64,000 nucleotides of DNA from Psettodes erumei (lineage: Eukaryota > Chordata > Actinopteri > Pleuronectiformes > Psettodidae), in assembly GCA_016785225.1 (NCBI GenBank), contig JAFBJZ010000354.1, forward strand, positions 886,001 to 950,000, in the 5' to 3' direction. The translations under genes were made by a program, and so were the position numbers. Within the stretch, counting starts at the first letter, position 1. The number at the start of each line of letters is the position of its first letter. Positions 1 to 30,455 of this stretch are shown piece after piece. Below the pieces are notes generated by a model, which saw nothing but the letters and a program-made list of their open reading frames with translations, did no database searches and was not told the origin of the DNA.

Positions 1-3000
1 GAAAGAAAGAATTATCTGTGACTCCTTTATGTTCTTTTCCCAAAGTCAACCAGAATGGTGGTCCACATTATTACCACCTCTGAATCTGAGCCCTATTCTT
101 ATTCCTCTTTTCATCCCTTTCAGTGAAATTCTTATGCAACGTAAGAGTGTGGCATGCTGTCAATTTAATCTAGATGGGATGACGTCTGTATATCTGTCAC
201 AGGCGGAGGGAGAAAGGGACAGAGAGGTGGAGTAAGCAAGAACTACACAGCTGAACTTTTAATCCTCTTAATGTCCTCAACTATCTATCTGTCTGGATCT
301 AACTATCTATCTATTTATTGTATCCATCAGTTTCATGTATTTGTGAATTACCTTTCTGTGGTGCACTTCAATACAATTTTACATTTTTACTTTATTAGTG
401 TGAATTTTCACCGAGGTTTCCTCTCTGCACCCAGCACTCTCTGTGCAAACCCCTCTTGTCCTCTCCTTTAGCTGCCCCCCTTCTGCGTGCTCTTCCCTCT
501 CAACCCTCTCCATCCCTCAGCCCCCCTGCAAGGTCGTTCCCAAGGACGGCCTGCTCCCAGCATCCCGTCTGATTGGCTGTTAGCTATTAAAGGGCCAGTT
601 CTCCCACCGAGCACATGGCTCAACTCCAGCTCCGCTACAACGCTGTCATCATTCCCATCACTCCTGAGTACTCACTGTACTCATCACGCACGCACTTACT
701 GGCTCACATGTACATGCAGCAGCGAGTCCGGAGAGACTCGGCTAGCATAAGATGCTGACATACTCATTTTCATAGACTATCATGTCTCTTAAATCAGTTC
801 GGGGCTGCTCGCTGCACTCTACATGACAGGTCACTTATCAGAGTGACAAAAGATGCTTGCCTGCAAAATACACGATCGTACTTGTGCAATGAAAAAAACA
901 TTTGACCCATGCTTACAGACAGATAACCAGTCCCTTCTGAACCAAGCAAAGCTTTTCCCTTGCGATAAGTGAGCGTGACATACTACAAGCTCAGCAGACC
1001 TGAAAAACACAAAGCAAATGTCTTCAAAGCAGTTAGAGCAGAGACTGTCTGCAAAATGGCCACCACTGTGAACAAATTAAGTCAAATGTGCTGCCTGGAG
1101 CTAAAAGAGGATTTGAGGGTGGTTGTAAAAACATAACAAGAGTACATTTCTGAAAAATCCCCCAAAATTTTGTGCGGCACTTAATAGGTTTTCCATCCAT
1201 CAGTCCCCATCTTCAGCAAAAAGCTCATCTGTTAATCTGCTGAATAATCATAGTACTCCAAAGCCATTTCCCCTCATCTAGTGACCTCCTTTATAAAGTA
1301 ATTTGACATTATGGCATTAGATAAGAATGACTGTGCTTTGTTAAATACTTAAGGACTTTTATCTCATTATGAACATTTTGAGATGGGAACAATTTGGCCA
1401 GTCAAAGTACCTCTCACTTGTTCAGTCAAATGCGACTGGAGCTACACCACTGATAACCAATCTTACCTTAAATTCCTACCTGTTTGGGACAACAGGTAGG
1501 TATGTGTTTGTTTGCAATTCCATAATTAAAAAGTCCATAATACATGCTACTGTGTTACTGTGTTAGTTTAATGTAAATCATTTGACTGACTGTACACCCA
1601 CATGGATGTTTTCAATTATGTTGCTTAATTAGACCTCTTGGGCGTGCAGTAAATTTACTTGATTGACACTTTCCACTCACTCTCCTTTAGTTATTTTGCA
1701 CCTACTGTATAAGTCACAGGAATTACACCATTATCATTTGCATTATTGCTCAGCATTTAAAAGAAAATTTAACTTTCACAGTACATTAGAGAGATTAAGT
1801 TCAGATATTTAACAACGAACATTTTGCTAAGTAACATTGAAGATTTGAGATGGTTATTTCTTCTTGTTTGTAAGAAAGTGCATCCAAGTTTGTGACATAC
1901 AGAGCAGTGATAAGTATGAAATCTGTCACTAAGTAAATAAGGTTTAAATGCATATGTAATGATGGGACAGTACACAGAATATCTCTGACGTTGGCTGAAT
2001 AGTTTTTATAGTCAAGAAACAAACTATTTGGCCCAGATAGACTTAATTTTGCATCAAATGTTGAATATTAACCTTGCGCAATAGCCAGCAGTATTTGTTT
2101 GACTCAGGGTTAGGAATGGTATGTGTTCCATTTCAAGTTTTAATGCCAGGATATTAGCATATTAGCATTTTTGAAATCTTAATGGAAGTTTAAGTGCACT
2201 TTAAGTGCATACTGAGCATAAATACCTACTAAAAGGCAGTGGAAAACAAGTGAATGGATGTTTGCTTTCTAATGGCCTCGCAGACTGAGAGACTTCATTA
2301 AATGCTCTTTAGTTTCACCCATAAGTCTTTCAATCGTTACTCTGTGTTTATAAAAAATGTTGGCCTGTGCTGAAACCACTGACTGGAGCGCAAGAAATTA
2401 GCAACTAATGATCTTTCAGGGAAATGCATTAGTAATTTCAACAATCAAATTCATAGGAAAACAAATGTGTAGGCAGGTGTAGTAAAGAGAAAAAGAAAAG
2501 GATAAAGTGGAATAGAGCTTTGCTGCAGTGGTAGTGGTGCTGAAAGGACAGCTACCAGTGGAGGAGGATGAGGAGGGGTCATGGGAGGACGGAGGAAGGA
2601 GAGGAAATGCTATAGGACCAGATATAAAGATGAAATTATAATGTAGGTGACTGGAAATGATTCAGTGGCAAGTTGAAATCACGTGTGCATTGGGTTTGAT
2701 TATCACATGAACAAGCCAATGGGTCTAATATACTGTATTTTATTTACAGTACATAAATATATGTGTGGGCACTGAGGTGTGTGAGTGTTTCCTGAGAAAG
2801 TTCTGGATACGTCAAGAGTGCTCGTTGCATTTTAAGCAATGTAACAGAGAAAACCTTCCCTTCTTCTCCACAACTTTAATTGGAATGTCTCTTTCTGTCT
2901 TTTCTCAAATTCAAACACAGACAGGCCTTTTTGATGGTGGACATTTCAACATGTCACAGCAGGAAAAGCCAAGGTGTGATTAATAACATGATAAATGGCT

Positions 3001-6000
3001 GCCTGACGTGATCCACAGGTCTGGGGCACTCGTGCTGTGCATTCTGGCTCGCTGGCAAGGATTACTGGGACACTCAAATGGCACAGAGCCATCATTAATG
3101 TTATTAGTAACACCTGTGCTTTTCCTGCCATGACAAGTTCAAACGTCTGCTGTGAACGAAGGTCAATTCAGGGCTGCTGCCAGCATTTTAAAATACCAAG
3201 GTCATGGGTCCAAGTCTCTTAATATAGCCTACTCCGAAAAAGACACCAAAAATTTGTGTATTGTGTGTATGTGTGTATTTTTTCTCATTTTTATTCCCCA
3301 GCAGTTGCTAGAATCCTGTTGGAATTTTGCACTATTGATGTGAGAACTACGTAATGTTATGGACGCTGCAATACAGTATACTTGAGTATGCTGTATATAT
3401 TATTGTGTATTGTATTTGACACTATATGTCTATGTAATATGTCTGTTAGCATGACATATACAGTAGTTTAATTGCTACATGTAATGGTAATGGTGAAATC
3501 AAACTAAAACTCAAGAAGACAAGGTAGATTTTGAACGAGTCCAGAAAACTTTCATGTTTTGTTCTTTGACGTGGTCCGAGCATATTTAACATGGTCTGTC
3601 TGCTTTTTCTCTGAGAAAATAATAGATAGAACTGATCATGTTTTTCTCTCTATCTCTGGATCTAGCTGTCAGTCCTCTGTCTGTATTTTCACTTACTCTA
3701 CACGCATAAATGGATTGTTGATTGCAGATAGAAAGTCCATTATAATGACAGATTCCTATTTTCACTTCAGCTTGTTCTGCCTTCTTTGTCAAATTTGTGA
3801 GTCTGCCCCCCCTCACACATACACACACACACCCTTCCCATTTTTCCCTTTCTCCTCCCTTGCCCCTTTCCACACATCTGTCATTTCATAACTGAGCCTT
3901 CATTGATAGCACTGTGTCACTCTTTCCACATCAAATCCCAGAGGAATTTTCCACCACCCACCCACCAGGCTCATTCCTCCTTCATCTCTTAGTTCTTTCT
4001 TTTCCCCTTCACCCCCTTCCCTCCCTCCTTCCAACGCTTCATTTCTGTCATCCTCCTTAACCCCGAATGCCTCTCCATAATGTGTCCCCTGTGATTTCAG
4101 CCCTCTCCTCTTTTTGTTCCTCTTTCTCTCTCTTTCTCCTCTTCTCTCTGTATCTGCCTCTTTTTATTCGCCTCTCTGTTCTGGACACTGAGTGTAACAC
4201 AGATTATGTCATTTTTAAAACTGGATTAGCTGGGATCACCTTCACACACACGTACACATGCACACAAATACAAATTACTTGGAACACAAAGCCTTATTTT
4301 CACTGCACAAAGCTATACTACAAAGCCAAAAGTTTGCGGAGCCCCTGTTTCCACACTTTTGTATATCCATGCATTTGGTTTGGGACTGTTTTAAAAGTTC
4401 GGTGCCCCCATATTAAAAGTCATGCCCATTAAGAGAATGTTTCTTTTTAGTTTGTTGGAAAAACTTGACTTGCCTGCACAGAGCACTCAAACCTCATCCA
4501 AAAGCTTTAAGAAGGACCGAAAACGCTGATTGCAAACCACGCCTTATCATCAGTCCCCACATCACAAGGCACTTTTGAGGCTGAATGGGGGCAAATCCCT
4601 GCAGCCAGGTTCCAAAATCTTGCAGAAAAGCAAGCTACCACATGTACATGCCCAGTGCCTGGGTTTTCACATACTTTTTGACCACAGAGTGTATGCATAC
4701 ACAGACACACTAACACACACACACACACACATGCTATTTTAGTCTGATTCACATGTATTTTCCAAAATCCACATGACCCATGATGCTAAAACCACATGAC
4801 ATGTAATATTTATCTGCAGCGCTGACTCACACAGAACACCTTATTAAATGTCATGTTTTCCAAAACCACTGACACCGCACACTATCACATATAACATGCT
4901 ATCTTTCTCAGCTGAGTCCCGTGTGTGGTCAGCTACTCTTCAAGACACACAAATTAGCTTCATGTAAATTAGTATGACACAGCACTGTCTACATTAGTGG
5001 CATCAACAGATGCAGAATGCAGATGAGTACCAGCCCAGTCCCTGTGTAATCTCTCTCCCTCTCTTTCCTTCTCTCTCACCCTCTTTCCTCGCTGCATCCC
5101 CCTCACCCATGCCTCAATTTCTGACTCAGCAGAATAAGTCACGGAGACAAGGTCATCTGACTGCTGTTGCTGTGGAGACCGAGAATTGGGGTATTTTTTC
5201 CCTCCTCTCCTTTCTTGTGGTGCAAGGCAGGGAGGCGTTTGGTGGTGTGGGGGCCGGAAGCAGTGAGAAACATGAAGGTACGACAGAGGTTAAGAAAGGA
5301 TACTGGTGGCAGCCATTTTGGTTGAAATGAGATTGAAGAGAGCTTTATTAGCAGTACCACAGTTTCAAAGTCACCCCCATGGACATAGCTGTTCTTACCA
5401 GCCATACAGCATACATGTCTCAATATGTCGAGATTCAGTGTGTTTTTGGATAATGTTGCAGGCTTAAAATTGATGATGAGGTCTTAAGGTCACAGAAAGC
5501 ACCCCTGTAATGAGAGAAACATTTTCTTCCTGAAAGTCTACAGACTGTAAAAAGGGTATGTTTTTACACTATACACCTTATATAGCTTTAATCCTAGTAT
5601 CCATCTCAATTTTTTCGGGATTGGTTCACATTTTAACCCATTTTAAGTGCCTACTCCAATGCATTCTTTGTCTTATTTGACTTTATTTCACTGTTGACTA
5701 ATCTCTTGATACCTACACTGTATTATGTTTATGTGCACTTTTTACAGAATTAACAGTGAAATTTTTGTTGTGCCTCTCACAGGCACAACAATGTTTAGTA
5801 CGTTAACAACCAATATTCATTTGGATTTAGTGGCAGTAAAGCTTCCCAGTTGTAAATGCTGTTAAAATTGTTGTTGTTTTTTAACCAGACCTGGGTCAAT
5901 AATCAGTAAGTGTCAAATTTTAACATCCTGTGAGTGCTGTATGAGTGGGCTTTGCCAGACTGCCAACAAATGTGTACTAAAAACTTTACCCTGCCCATCT

Positions 6001-7419
6001 GGTAATAAAAAAAGGTTACAAAAACTCCAAATTACCACAAACAAAATGATTACTCATTACAAAAATAAGATTATTACCGTTAGTTAGTCATCTGCTTTTC
6101 TTAAGATAAAAAATCAAACCAATTGCATCATGTTTCAGGAGGTTTTTTTTGACTATGCTCTAACCCTGAGCTAACCCTGCTGCGATGCTCTTGGGGTTTT
6201 ATGGTGCTGCGTGGTCAATGTCTGGGCCCACAGCAAAGGAAGGCAGTGAGGCATGGCCACAAATCTGCTGCAGGGACAGCACGCATGAGGACTCTCAGCT
6301 TTCCCTGGCAAACCAGACATTGCTTTGTGTGTGTATGTGCAAGTCAGTGACTCTGCATGTGAGCTCTCACTGCTGCATTGTCCCCTCAGTGAGGGTGCAC
6401 AGAGGGAAAAACGTGACCAAAGGCCTGCAACGGGCATCTCGCTGCTGCATGTGGGCCAGCTTTGTCTTGTACGCTCATGTCCTCTGTCTGTTTCACTTTC
6501 ACGCCCTCTGTCTTTGAATCTCTTCGGCACTGTTACAGAAAAAAAACCACACTGTCCATCTACCCCATTTCTTTCTTGCCCTCATATTTTGTTATTTCTC
6601 ACTGCACTGTTCTTGCTCTTCTGTCTCTTTTCTGCTCTTTCTGTCCCACTCACTTTCTGTCTGTTCAGTGTTTAAAGAATGCAGCCTGATTCGTTAGACC
6701 AGTAAATTCCTGTCTCATTGTGGACGTTTGCAGTTGTCACTCCCACATGTCAGGCAGAGTTACAGCTCCAAAGACCCTTGAGCAATCACTGAGACAGTAA
6801 TTATAGTGCTGAAACAAGGCAGGTTTTATTCCTTATTTTACTTCCACTGAGGTACACCTGATTTCACCTTTGTTGCTGAGTGCAAGTCTCTCCACATCAG
6901 CTAAAACGCTGACTCTGCACTGTCAACGCAGTACACCTGCTGATACAAGCAGTCAGGTTGCAGGCTGCTTTCTGCAGCTGGCCATGCCCCTGATGTGCAG
7001 TGATAGGATCACATATGATTCTGGCGTTAACCTAACTTCTGTCTATCTGCATTTCTCTTTCGCTCACAGTCTCGTAAACCCACGGGCACAGAGAGACACA
7101 CGCTATGACTGTGATGCAGTGTCTCCTCTGTCTGCTGCGCCCAGGGCCACTAGTGAGGTGACATACTGAGGTGCACGACATGCTCATGACAGGACCAACA
7201 CGACCGATTACACATCCATGGGTGCTTATCACATGCAATAATGTACACATTTTATCTACTTTTTTATGTCAAATAAATACATTAAACGATGAACAAACAC
7301 AACCACGACAACTAGAATCTAACCTTGTGCGTCCATTTATACAAAAATTTCAGCCTAGAGACTCGCGACGCTGCTGGCTGCAAGCCTCGGAAATCTGCAG
7401 TAATGCAGGAGGGGCAGAG
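1..7419. other. Upstream region with no supported gene
   Basis: All open frames are short and lack start, splice and protein-like context. Contents seen: a degenerate CTAT tetranucleotide stretch (about 281-320), a pyrimidine-rich tract with CT repeats (about 3940-4170), an AC microsatellite (4713-4730) and an inverted repeat listed separately. The region 6170-6690 is mixed-composition DNA that could hold regulatory elements, but no specific site is supported. Confidence 0.6.
2940..3147. repeat. Imperfect inverted repeat with 60-nt arms
   Basis: The left arm 2940-2999 and the reverse complement of the right arm 3088-3147 align without gaps over 60 nt with 13 mismatches (about 78% identity), including the shared block GGCAGGAAAAGC / AGCAGGAAAAGC. 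The loop is 88 nt. An RNA from either strand would fold into a long hairpin. It could be a foldback/MITE-type element, a hairpin RNA gene or a fortuitous old duplication; no coding function is evident. Confidence 0.75.
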
Positions 7420-7565
7420 CTGCCTTTCAATTGGCTCCCTTCGTACCTATGCTCAAACCAATTGGCCAGCGATCTCATCACCGGTGAGACGCTCGGAATT
7501 ATTATTGGTCGTCTGTCTGAGGGGTGGGCGGGCACGATCGGCATTCTCGGCTCAGCCATTCGCTC
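7420..7565 (+). promoter_or_regulatory. atp1a3: Probable atp1a3 promoter: CCAAT boxes and a GC box
   Basis: Three CCAAT-type sites lie close together (CAATTGG near 7426, CCAATTGG at 7458-7465, inverted ATTGG at 7504-7508). They are followed by a GC box (GGTGGGCGGGC near 7521) and then CpG-rich sequence. No TATA box is obvious. This is the normal layout of a TATA-less vertebrate promoter, and it lies about 500 nt before the ATG at 8046. The transcription start is inferred to be near 7560; no direct evidence is available. Confidence 0.5.
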
Positions 7566-8045
7566 GAGGCGGCGCTTCTTTCACTGGCGGAGTGGCGGAG
7601 TACTGCGGCAAGCTAGCAGCGACGCGGAGGGAGATCGAGCTCTGAAAAGGTGGCAGTCAGGCTCGTTAGTTCCGCTGGTCTTTCACCGCAAGTATCAGAG
7701 AGCAGAGGAAGGAAGCGCATCCCCGCGTGATGCTCCGCTTGAGACTGCATCATTTCATTTGAAAGACGTCTCACGGAGGAGAAAGACTGTAGCCTAACCC
7801 TTTCTCAAGGTTTGCGAATCAATTTATTTAAGCCCAAGAAAACAATTTTGTCATACCTATAGACAAACTTCCCTGACGTCTTTTTCCTGTTCATTTTTTC
7901 TTACATTTAAGCAACCCCCGAAACACTGAGCACATATCCTCTTTTGTATTCCAAAGGCGAGGCATTTTGATATCCAATTCAACGTGAGGGGCTGACACCT
8001 CTCAAGCTGTGCATCACCTGAGAGGAGAAGAGTGACTGCGCCAAC
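7560..8045 (+). other. atp1a3: atp1a3 5' leader with a small upstream ORF
   Basis: This is the inferred untranslated leader between the promoter motifs and the start ATG. It contains one upstream ATG, at 7730, opening a 10-codon ORF that stops with TGA at 7760-7762, well before the main start. An internal leader intron cannot be excluded. The main ATG was chosen because ATG GGG is followed at once by the donor GTAAGA and joins in frame to exon 2, giving the expected MGYGRSDSY start. Confidence 0.45.
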
Positions 8046-26358
<18,313 letters not shown>

Positions 26359-27365
26359 TCGATGGAGCGTCTTTGCTCAAACCCCTTTCATCTTCCACTT
26401 ATTTCTCCCTCCTGTCACTTCATCCCTGGCAAGACACATCTCCAGATGCCCCGCCCCTTAAAGACATAAAAAAAACACGCTTTGAAGCAATTTTCATCAC
26501 AACTGCCCCAAAGATTAAAAACAGCAAAAGCACCTTTACAACTTTCTACACTGACCCGCCCCCCTTTCTCCCCATCTCCTATGATACTCTTTGCATGTGT
26601 TCTCTCACTGCTGTGTACATAAACCAATATATCTACCAAACGGCAGCTGCATATTGTGTATGTAGATTTGAATGAGCTAAGGATACAAAGGGAGTGTCTA
26701 TGCTCTGCAAAAAGGGCCATCCAGCTCCTTCCCCTCCCCTGTTTTCCCCTTGCTCTCCCACCCTCGCCTTTCTCTGTACCTTCGTTCCTCTCTCTCTTTT
26801 CCCTCCTCGCCAACCCTTTGCTTGTCCTCCAATCACACACAGATATAAAGATCACACAGTGAGATCCCACCGCCGACACCACTTCGACTGCCACCTCTTG
26901 CCTCCGTCTTCTGTCTGTGGAGGACCAGCGGAGCGGTTGTCTCCCTGCTGTTTTTCACTGCGTCCATTTTCCTTCTCTTCCGTTCAAAACGGCCACAGTG
27001 TTGTTTTTTAATATGTGGGGTAGGGGGGTTTCGATGGTTTTACTTGTCTTTTTTAATTTCTAAAATGGGAGGGGGGGTGTGTGAGAGCAGCTTTTCCTCA
27101 TTTAGGCCTAACAAAGCACACCCCATGACGACCTGTCCCTCCTCTCTTCCCCTATGTCTCTCACATCCCTCCCCTCCCCTCCCTCCTGCCCCGTTTGTCT
27201 CTGTTTGTGTGCACTGTGTGAACCATTGTCCTTGTTAATAACTATTACAGTACACCCCCCACCCCCAAGTTGGTAAATACAACTCAATCTTTGTGTGCTC
27301 TAGGAAATCTATATAATTCTATACTGAATTTAAATGAAACAATAAAAAACACATTGAAAATCAGC
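26359..27365 (+). other. atp1a3: atp1a3 3' UTR with poly(A) signal
   Basis: Non-coding sequence follows the stop. The first convincing polyadenylation signal, AATAAA, is at 27341-27346. The UTR holds a long pyrimidine-rich stretch at about 26715-26830. The region is open in several frames only because of this base bias; no second protein is supported. A further AATAAA near 27847 could serve a longer form. Confidence 0.6.
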
Positions 27366-29085
27366 TCAAGAGAGACATTCGTGAGCAAGAACATTGACAA
27401 TATTGGTGAGATTGGAAAAAGTGAGAGACAGGTGTCTCTCGTTTAGCTTTTTGTTTGGTTTCAGTTATTTTTGCTGGTTTTTCAGGAGGCTATTCTAAAA
27501 ATGTCACAGCAGAGCAAGATGTAAGGTTGTGTTTTTAAGGCTGTGAGGTTCCTGTCACTGCAGGTGTGTCGGTATGATGTGGTGCAGTGTGTTGTGCTGT
27601 GGTGAGTGGTGGCGATTAGTCCATGTGCCTGGCGCCTATTATCCGTTTCGGATCCAGGTCTGATTCACTCAAAGGTCCTGTGTAGCGCGGTGTGGCCCGG
27701 GTCTGTGTGCGTGTATGTGTTGGGAGACCAGTGAAGGGCCAGCGGTCTCAGGCTGGGTCTATCTCAGATGGCTGAAAGGGTTGAAATTCAAGGGAAAAAA
27801 AACACAACTAGTAGAACATGTGTGTCAAATAAATGAAACCAACACCAATAAAACATCTAGAACATTTAATACAACTTAGACCTGTCTGTGTGTCTTTCTG
27901 TCTCTGTCTTGACTTCTGAAGCACAATAAGCTTCACACCCATTTTATTGCTTCTTTGTGCTATCTCTCTTTCTTCCCTTATTTCAATGTAGTTTAAAATG
28001 TGCATAGCTAACACATAATGTAGCTAATAATCAATCTAATACTATATTCTCTTTATATGTGGCATATTCTATCTAGTAATATTGCAGCAGCCCTGCGCAA
28101 AAACCTACTTTTTGAAGCACATAATGTTCCGTTTTTGGAAGGGACAGATTCCACTTAATGTAAGCTGGGAAAGGTTTTTCATATAAATGAATAGTCTCAC
28201 TCAGGCAGTAATATTTGTTGATAGTAACCCCTCTGTGTCAGACATTTATGTGATATGTGATATGAATTTAAAAGTAAAGCTACTTTTTTTTATCCTTGTT
28301 TAAGATTTAGGTCAGCACTGCAGACTGGAGAAAATAGAAAAACGAGGATGGGATGCCACCTAGTGTTATGAGTTAATATACACTTTAACCTGAAAACTGC
28401 ATAATGTTAATCCGACATAGGATGAAAAGTTGGCAGCAGCCCAGGGTAATGCACCAAACCACTCTGTAAATGTGGTAGCCTTGTCTGTGACATCAACATA
28501 GATGAGGTTCAGGCTGAGCATCGCTTTCAGCAGAGGAGTCTTACAAAGGGAACAATGTCCCTATATTTGACAAAACTATATGAAGAATGTAGTAAATAGT
28601 ATAGTATAGATATAGAAATACTAAGTGAATTATGTGTTCATAGAGGAATTACCAATATTGTTGCTAATGAAAGTTATTATTTTTAAAAGGTTACATTCCT
28701 GCAAACAAAGCAAGTGTATAGTTTATCTTCGAGGAACAGACTACAATTGTGCTATCCCTCTCTGTGCCCCAGTAGTAATCTTACTGCTCAAGTAGTACAC
28801 AAATCAAGTAGATTGTACACAGTATACTGCTCCGTAATGTGTGAGATAAGTATTGGGTGTTATGAGAGGTCACTTTGCTAAATCCTGTGAAGATTTAGGA
28901 CATGTCCCTTGGAGTAAGAAACACCAAAAACTTTCTGGCAATGCTCTACCCCTGTCCAATGACAAATGCATACTCCTGCTCATACATACACACACATCAC
29001 CACACATGCACACCCACTTTTCTGTCACTCTCGCTGACAAACACACTCGCACTCCCTCACCCTCTCTCTAATTTCCCCTGTGTCT

Positions 29086-29105
29086 CTGCAGTGAGCTCAC
29101 TGCAG
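29086..29105. repeat. 20-bp perfect palindrome
   Basis: The sequence CTGCAGTGAG is followed directly by its exact reverse complement. It stands in CT-rich DNA downstream of the atp1a3 3' end. Confidence 0.85.
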
Positions 29106-29296
29106 TGCGACTCTCCTCTCTCTCCCTCCTCGCCACCCTCCGTATAATAGAATATCGATCGCTTGCTTTTGCCGCAGTGTGTAAGCGAGTGCGAGTGTCT
29201 GACTGGGGCCCTCCAAGGTCATCGCCATGGCAACCTGAGCATGGGGTGCTCTCTCTGTGCTGTCACAGAGCACAGGTCACAGGGGTCACTTGAAAA

Positions 29297-29336
29297 GGGG
29301 GACAAGAGGGGGACCGCAGGGGGGGACAAGAGGGGG
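29297..29336 (+). other. G-quadruplex-type sequence
   Basis: Four runs of five or more G (5, 5, 7 and 5) are separated by three loops of six bases (ACAAGA, ACCGCA, ACAAGA). This fits the standard quadruplex pattern on the plus strand. It lies just past the rabac1 3' end, between the two convergent genes. Confidence 0.6.
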
Positions 29337-29626
29337 TTGGTGAGCGCTGCAGTGTTTGGTGTACTACAGATAGAGGAGGCAGGAGGGTTGGAACTGTCCT
29401 ACTCCACTGTGTATTCAGACCTGTACAGAATAATGAGGAAATGTACAAACTAAGTGCCGAGGGCCACTGAGCTCATTGCAACTCCTGCCATGCATGCGCA
29501 AACATGCCTGCGTCAACTGTACTTTTGACTGAATGGGGAAAAAAATGAATTTATGAAAGGTAAAACAACAAAGTAGATGTAGAAATGCATTCAGAAACCA
29601 GCAACAAGCCATCTTTACGTCAGGGG

Positions 29627-29632
29627 TTTATT
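29627..29632 (-). terminator. rabac1: rabac1 poly(A) signal
   Basis: AATAAA on the minus strand (TTTATT on the plus strand), about 825 nt past the rabac1 stop and followed within 20-30 nt by transcribed-side sequence suitable for cleavage. The implied 3' UTR is 30455 down to about 29610. Other TTTATT copies nearer the stop (for example around 29990) are possible earlier sites. Confidence 0.45.
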
Positions 29633-30455
29633 GCACTTCCAAAATGCCTTTTAAATACAAAAACATTCCATCAAAATGTAAACAGTAAACAATGTAATGA
29701 ATTTCAAAACAGAAATATTTCAGATTTATAGAATGACCTTCAGATCTGAATGTTGCAAGCAGGGCTGATAAATATGCATACTGTTGGCAAAGTACCATAT
29801 CGTCCCAAATATAAAACATCATTATTGTGTCCTGACCTTTCATAATGTCTTCTAAGCAGCCTATCAGAAATACCAAATTTCTTTTGCATGCTCTTGAAAA
29901 AAAAAGCCATTTTATTTGTGCAAGTTTATTGTAAGAGACTTATTTTAAAGCTTTAAGTGGCTCTTTTTCTTTGGAAAATAAATTTCTTTATTTGTAGCAT
30001 TATCTTTTCATAAGAAAAAGACGGAAGCCATTTGACAAGATATCTACAGCAGAGCAAAGCAAAGTGATTAATAAGGTGAAATATATATGCCACTTTATAA
30101 GGGACATTGAAGAGAGCACAAGGCTGACACAAACCAGAGGCATCCCAGGTTTAAATTATGTAAATAAAGGCAAATAATCTGTATGGTAATGTGCTTAATT
30201 ACTTATTAACAATGGATTATTTGCGCATATGTCGAGTCATATGTACGAATGAGTTTGTAACCACAACTATTTTAGCAGGAAGACAAGGTGCATTCTTGAC
30301 ACTCATAGGCATAGGTAAAGTACAGGGAATACAGGATGCACATGTAGCTAAGATCTAAGAGTAGTTTTTCCTCAGTCCCTCCAGGATAACACGATTACAG
30401 GGTCAAAGTGAAGACTGAACGCTGGCCAGCACCCGTTGAGAGTTCAGCCTGCTTT

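Larger units (their letters stand above)
27366..29610. other. Gap between convergent atp1a3 and rabac1 3' ends
   Basis: No gene is supported here. The ORFs are short, overlap low-complexity sequence and lack splice or start context. Two structural features stand out and are listed separately: a 20-bp perfect palindrome at 29086-29105 and a G-quadruplex-type run at 29297-29336. CpG and CT-rich sequence near 29050-29230 looks somewhat promoter-like, but nothing on either side makes it a known gene start. Confidence 0.6.

Noticed and set aside
7171..7797. 208-codon open frame over the atp1a3 promoter and leader
   Set aside because: It runs through CCAAT/GC-box sequence, starts far upstream of any likely transcription start and has no domain-like content; it is explained by GC-rich composition.
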